This document shows, piece after piece, positions 5,817 to 6,632 of a DNA stretch of 6,632 nucleotides (positions within the stretch are counted from its first letter, which is position 1; every line of letters starts with the position of its first letter). Location of the stretch: the NCBI GenBank assembly GCA_937892095.1, contig CALAVC010000106.1, forward strand, positions 1 to 6,632, given 5' to 3'. The notes under the pieces were generated by a model that made no database searches, was not told the DNA's origin, and saw only the letters and a program-made list of their open reading frames with translations. The position numbers were made by a program, and so were the translations under genes. Source of the stretch: an uncultured Bacteroidales bacterium (lineage in GTDB: Bacteria; Bacteroidota; Bacteroidia; Bacteroidales; Marinilabiliaceae).

Positions 5817-6563
5817 TCAGAGCTTAATTTTATATCCTATGCTCAGTGCATTATGATTATTGTTGTCGTCGTCTGTTTCGCCACTAAAAAAGTTTCGCAC
5901 ATAGCCCACAGAAATTGCGTTATGCTTGTTAAGCTTAATGTCAGTCCCAGCCGACAGACGCGTCTTGTTGCCAGCGTCGTTCCATAGCTCGAAACTTACA
6001 AAAGGTTCAAAACACGATTTGGTCTTAAAGTCCACTTGTGCCTTGGTGCGCAAGAAGCTTTCATATTCTGAAGCTTTAGTCTTATTAGACTTTCGTGTCG
6101 TGCCGTCCGAAGCATATTTCTTAATGCTGACTTCAGCCTCATTTGTTCCCTGATAGCGCAAGCGAAGGCTTGGGCGCACAACGCCAAACTTACCCTTTAC
6201 CTTTGCGCCAAAGTAGAATCTATTTTTTATTCGCCAATATTCATCGACAATGTTGCCCTTGCTGGTATAGCTTGGCTCGTAGTGCGAATCGATGAACGTG
6301 TAGCCAGCACCGAAAGAGAGTATTTTTGTGGGCTTGAAGTCGACAGAAAGACCTGCCGACCAACGGCTTAAAGAGTTGAAACCATCGGCAGTGCGAAGGT
6401 CGGCACCCACACCAAGGTCAAACTTTTTGCCGAGCGAGAAGTCGAGGTCGACACCTGCCCATAGTCCGAAATCTTTGGGGTCGGTATTGACTGTTACTTG
6501 CGCAACAGAGACTTGCGTCATAAGACAAAGAGCGGCTACCGACAATATGTTTTTCAATGACAT
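5817..6563 (-). CDS. DUF2490-type outer-membrane beta-barrel protein
   Basis: This 248-aa protein is predicted to sit in the outer membrane; its molecular function is unknown. A Sec signal peptide (MSLKNILSVAALCLMTQVSVA) is probably cut after A21 (VSVA|Q). The mature protein is a run of alternating, amphipathic strands with features of the DUF2490 family: RWSAGLSVDFKP (67-78), SFGAGYTFID (83-92), NRFYFGAKVKGKFG (114-127), LRLRYQG (133-139), FEPFVSFELWN (185-195) and TDIKLNKHNAISVGY (207-221). An Asp/Asn-rich loop (229-238) precedes a final strand, SIGYKIKL, which could act as the barrel-assembly signal. The start is well fixed: the codon immediately before the ATG at 6563 is an in-frame TAA (6564-6566). 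It lies first in the visible - strand cluster, 12 nt before the longer lipoprotein gene, and may help display or position those lipoproteins (inference). Upstream sequence is lost at the adapter junction, so its promoter cannot be judged. Confidence 0.85.
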   Translation of the reverse strand: MSLKNILSVAALCLMTQVSVAQVTVNTDPKDFGLWAGVDLDFSLGKKFDLGVGADLRTADGFNSLSRWSAGLSVDFKPTKILSFGAGYTFIDSHYEPSYTSKGNIVDEYWRIKNRFYFGAKVKGKFGVVRPSLRLRYQGTNEAEVSIKKYASDGTTRKSNKTKASEYESFLRTKAQVDFKTKSCFEPFVSFELWNDAGNKTRLSAGTDIKLNKHNAISVGYVRNFFSGETDDDNNNHNALSIGYKIKL

Positions 6564-6594
6564 TTACTCCATTGTTTGTAAACAACTCGGTATG

Positions 6595-6632
6595 AGATCG
6601 GAAGAGCGTCGTGTAGGGAAAGAGTGTAGATC
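6595..6632. other. Illumina TruSeq adapter contamination (artefact)
   Basis: All 38 bases, beginning AGATCGGAAGAGC and ending in GTGTAGATC, match from memory the reverse complement of the Illumina TruSeq universal adapter. This is library sequence assembled onto the contig end, not genome. Genomic sequence should be taken as ending at 6594, and any feature running past that point would be false. No such adapter is seen at the other end of the window. Confidence 0.98.

Noticed and set aside
6572..6585. Inverted repeat TTGTTT-GT-AAACAA just upstream of the barrel gene
   Set aside because: The arms are six bases of low complexity with a 2-nt spacer, and the sequence ends a few bases further on, so an operator cannot be supported.
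6564..6594. Possible C-terminal end of an upstream - strand gene, with its TAA directly touching the barrel gene ATG
   Set aside because: Only about ten codons are available before the adapter and they match nothing I recognise. The TAA may simply be an untranslated in-frame stop.

Overview
The window looks like the end of a metagenome or draft-genome contig from a member of the Bacteroidota, probably Bacteroidales (Prevotella-like). The support is a DUF2490-type outer-membrane barrel, two lipoproteins of the Cthe_2159/DUF4353 beta-helix type, start codons preceded by A/T-rich stretches rather than clear Shine-Dalgarno sites, and an IPP-isomerase-like Nudix protein of the form common in that phylum. 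The genus cannot be fixed from the sequence alone. The last 38 bases (6595-6632) are not genomic: they match the Illumina TruSeq universal adapter (reverse complement), so real sequence ends at about 6594.

Layout. Two gene clusters converge on a bidirectional terminator at 1943-1973. On the + strand (1-1956) are three tightly packed small-molecule enzymes: a Nudix hydrolase lacking its N-terminus at the window edge, a YdfG-type NADP-dependent short-chain dehydrogenase 14 nt downstream, and a YjjG-type HAD phosphatase whose GTG start overlaps the dehydrogenase stop by one base. This looks like one operon with a metabolite-repair or 'housecleaning' flavour; its promoter lies outside the window.

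On the - strand (6563 down to 1979) are three cell-envelope genes in the order DUF2490 beta-barrel, large beta-helix lipoprotein (676 aa), second beta-helix lipoprotein (583 aa), with gaps of 12 and 43 nt. The barrel has a Sec signal peptide. Both lipoproteins have a lipobox, and the first has acidic residues just after the lipidated cysteine, as expected for surface export. The two lipoproteins are paralogues: coil-by-coil comparison suggests they share a core helix and that the larger one has about three extra coils, part of which is a ~60-residue tandem duplication. The natural reading is a surface polysaccharide-binding or matrix apparatus. Genes upstream of the barrel were lost at the contig end.

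Other points of note are a 10-bp tandem repeat in the 5' coding end of the large lipoprotein gene (a possible length-variable switch), a Met/Pro/His-rich tail on the smaller lipoprotein, and an easily misplaced start codon for that gene. No RNA genes, CRISPR arrays, insertion sequences or attachment sites were seen, and no stretch longer than 45 bases lacks a gene or a named feature.
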